The notes under the pieces are model-generated. The model saw only the letters and a list, made by a program, of their open reading frames with translations. It did not search any database and was not told the DNA's origin. From an uncultured Flavobacteriaceae bacterium (lineage in GTDB: Bacteria > Bacteroidota > Bacteroidia > Flavobacteriales > Flavobacteriaceae), in assembly GCA_947494325.1 (NCBI GenBank), contig CANLUS010000001.1, forward strand, positions 248,001 to 312,000: a stretch of DNA of 64,000 nucleotides, written 5' to 3'. The translations under genes were made by a program, and so were the position numbers. Position 1 is the first letter of the stretch. Each line of letters starts with the position of its first letter. Shown here piece after piece: positions 63,677 to 64,000 of this stretch.

Positions 63677-64000
63677 ATGAATTCCAATAAACAATTCGCA
63701 ATATTTATTATGGGAGTTTCTGGTGTTGGTAAATCCACCATTGGAAAATTACTCGCTGATCAACTTTCTATTCCTTTTTTTGATGGTGATGATTATCACC
63801 CAGAAGCCAATAAAAAAAAGATGGCCAATGGTCATCCTTTAAATGATGATGATCGCTACGACTGGCTGCTCAATTTAAACAGATTGGCTAATGATCAAAT
63901 CGCTAACACTTCTTGTGTAATTGCATGTTCGGCACTAAAAGAAAGTTATCGTGAATTACTTAAAAAAGGAATTGAAACAAATATAAAATGGGTGCTGCTT
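63677..64000 (+). CDS. Gluconokinase (GntK family), N-terminal part
   Basis: The first 108 residues are visible; the gene runs off the right edge. A P-loop FIMGVSGVGKST (Gly13 to Thr21) is followed by FFDGDDYHPEANKKKMANGHPLNDDDR, which is diagnostic for shikimate kinase-like gluconokinases that phosphorylate D-gluconate to 6-phosphogluconate. No gluconate transporter is visible in the window. Confidence 0.9.
   Translation, partial: MNSNKQFAIFIMGVSGVGKSTIGKLLADQLSIPFFDGDDYHPEANKKKMANGHPLNDDDRYDWLLNLNRLANDQIANTSCVIACSALKESYRELLKKGIETNIKWVLL

Noticed and set aside
1-64000. CRISPR array, rRNA genes, complete insertion sequence or prophage
   Set aside because: No regularly spaced direct repeats, rRNA-like sequence, transposase or phage structural genes were recognised on either strand.

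Overview
The window is chromosomal DNA from a member of the Bacteroidota, almost certainly the family Flavobacteriaceae. The evidence is the AT-rich composition, gliding-motility genes gldE and gldD, a secreted protein with a type IX secretion (T9SS) C-terminal signal, a bL21 protein with a helix-hairpin-helix tail, a 7TMR-DISM histidine kinase, and many promoters of the Bacteroidota type (TTG, about 19 nt, TAnnTTTG). Shine-Dalgarno sequences are rarely visible and several genes appear to start with TTG. The genus cannot be fixed from the sequence alone.

Positions 1-5019 hold a Rieske protein (cut by the window edge), a Crp/Fnr-type regulator, an HD phosphohydrolase fused to a Pycsar-type membrane effector domain, and a convergent large GAF-type protein. 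Positions 5056-9822 carry conserved housekeeping genes: a Lol-type permease, rbfA, methylmalonyl-CoA epimerase, ftsX, a DUF3098 gene, uppP and truB. Positions 9805-16246 hold a one-cysteine thioredoxin-like protein, an SDR-type threonine dehydrogenase, envelope proteins, recX and a large T9SS cargo protein. Positions 16366-22041 form an information-processing and motility block: RNase E/G, a 30-residue basic protein related to mS38, HU, mutY, ssb, gldE and gldD. Positions 22059-26106 hold heme A synthase, an Ala-rich repeat lipoprotein, an HMA lipoprotein, an EamA exporter and rplU-rpmA with a good promoter and a structured leader.

Positions 26190-30073 hold a response regulator and histidine kinase pair followed by an unknown beta-barrel protein; a perfect 16-bp palindrome lies in front of the latter. 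Positions 30168-40206 hold a flippase, dut, LysE, a ferredoxin reductase-like protein, the TPM-LemA-MerR-M23 cluster, alaS, a GSCFA protein and a rhodanese. Positions 40277-46506 are rich in nitrogen metabolism genes: two tandem M20 amidohydrolases, each with a terminator-like hairpin just upstream, then divergent type III and type II glutamine synthetases. Positions 46575-49600 hold a CaCA antiporter and a BlaI/M56 (BlaR1-like) pair preceded by three operator-like boxes spaced exactly 20 bp apart.

Positions 49601-53439 are a gene-poor accessory stretch. It has a putative structured RNA with a tiny leader-type ORF, a 50-residue protein, tRNA-Arg(ACG), an XRE regulator, an orphan protein, a gene interrupted by one amber codon, and about 1.3 kb without genes that carries repeated hairpin modules. 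Positions 53440-64000 begin with an ECF sigma/FecR pair lacking the usual receptor gene, then return to core genes: aconitase, clpS, an M57 protease, prmA, tpiA, an Opp-type permease, pyrF, der and the start of a gluconokinase gene. I saw no CRISPR array, rRNA, complete insertion sequence or recognisable integrase. All family assignments are from reading the sequence; no database search was possible.
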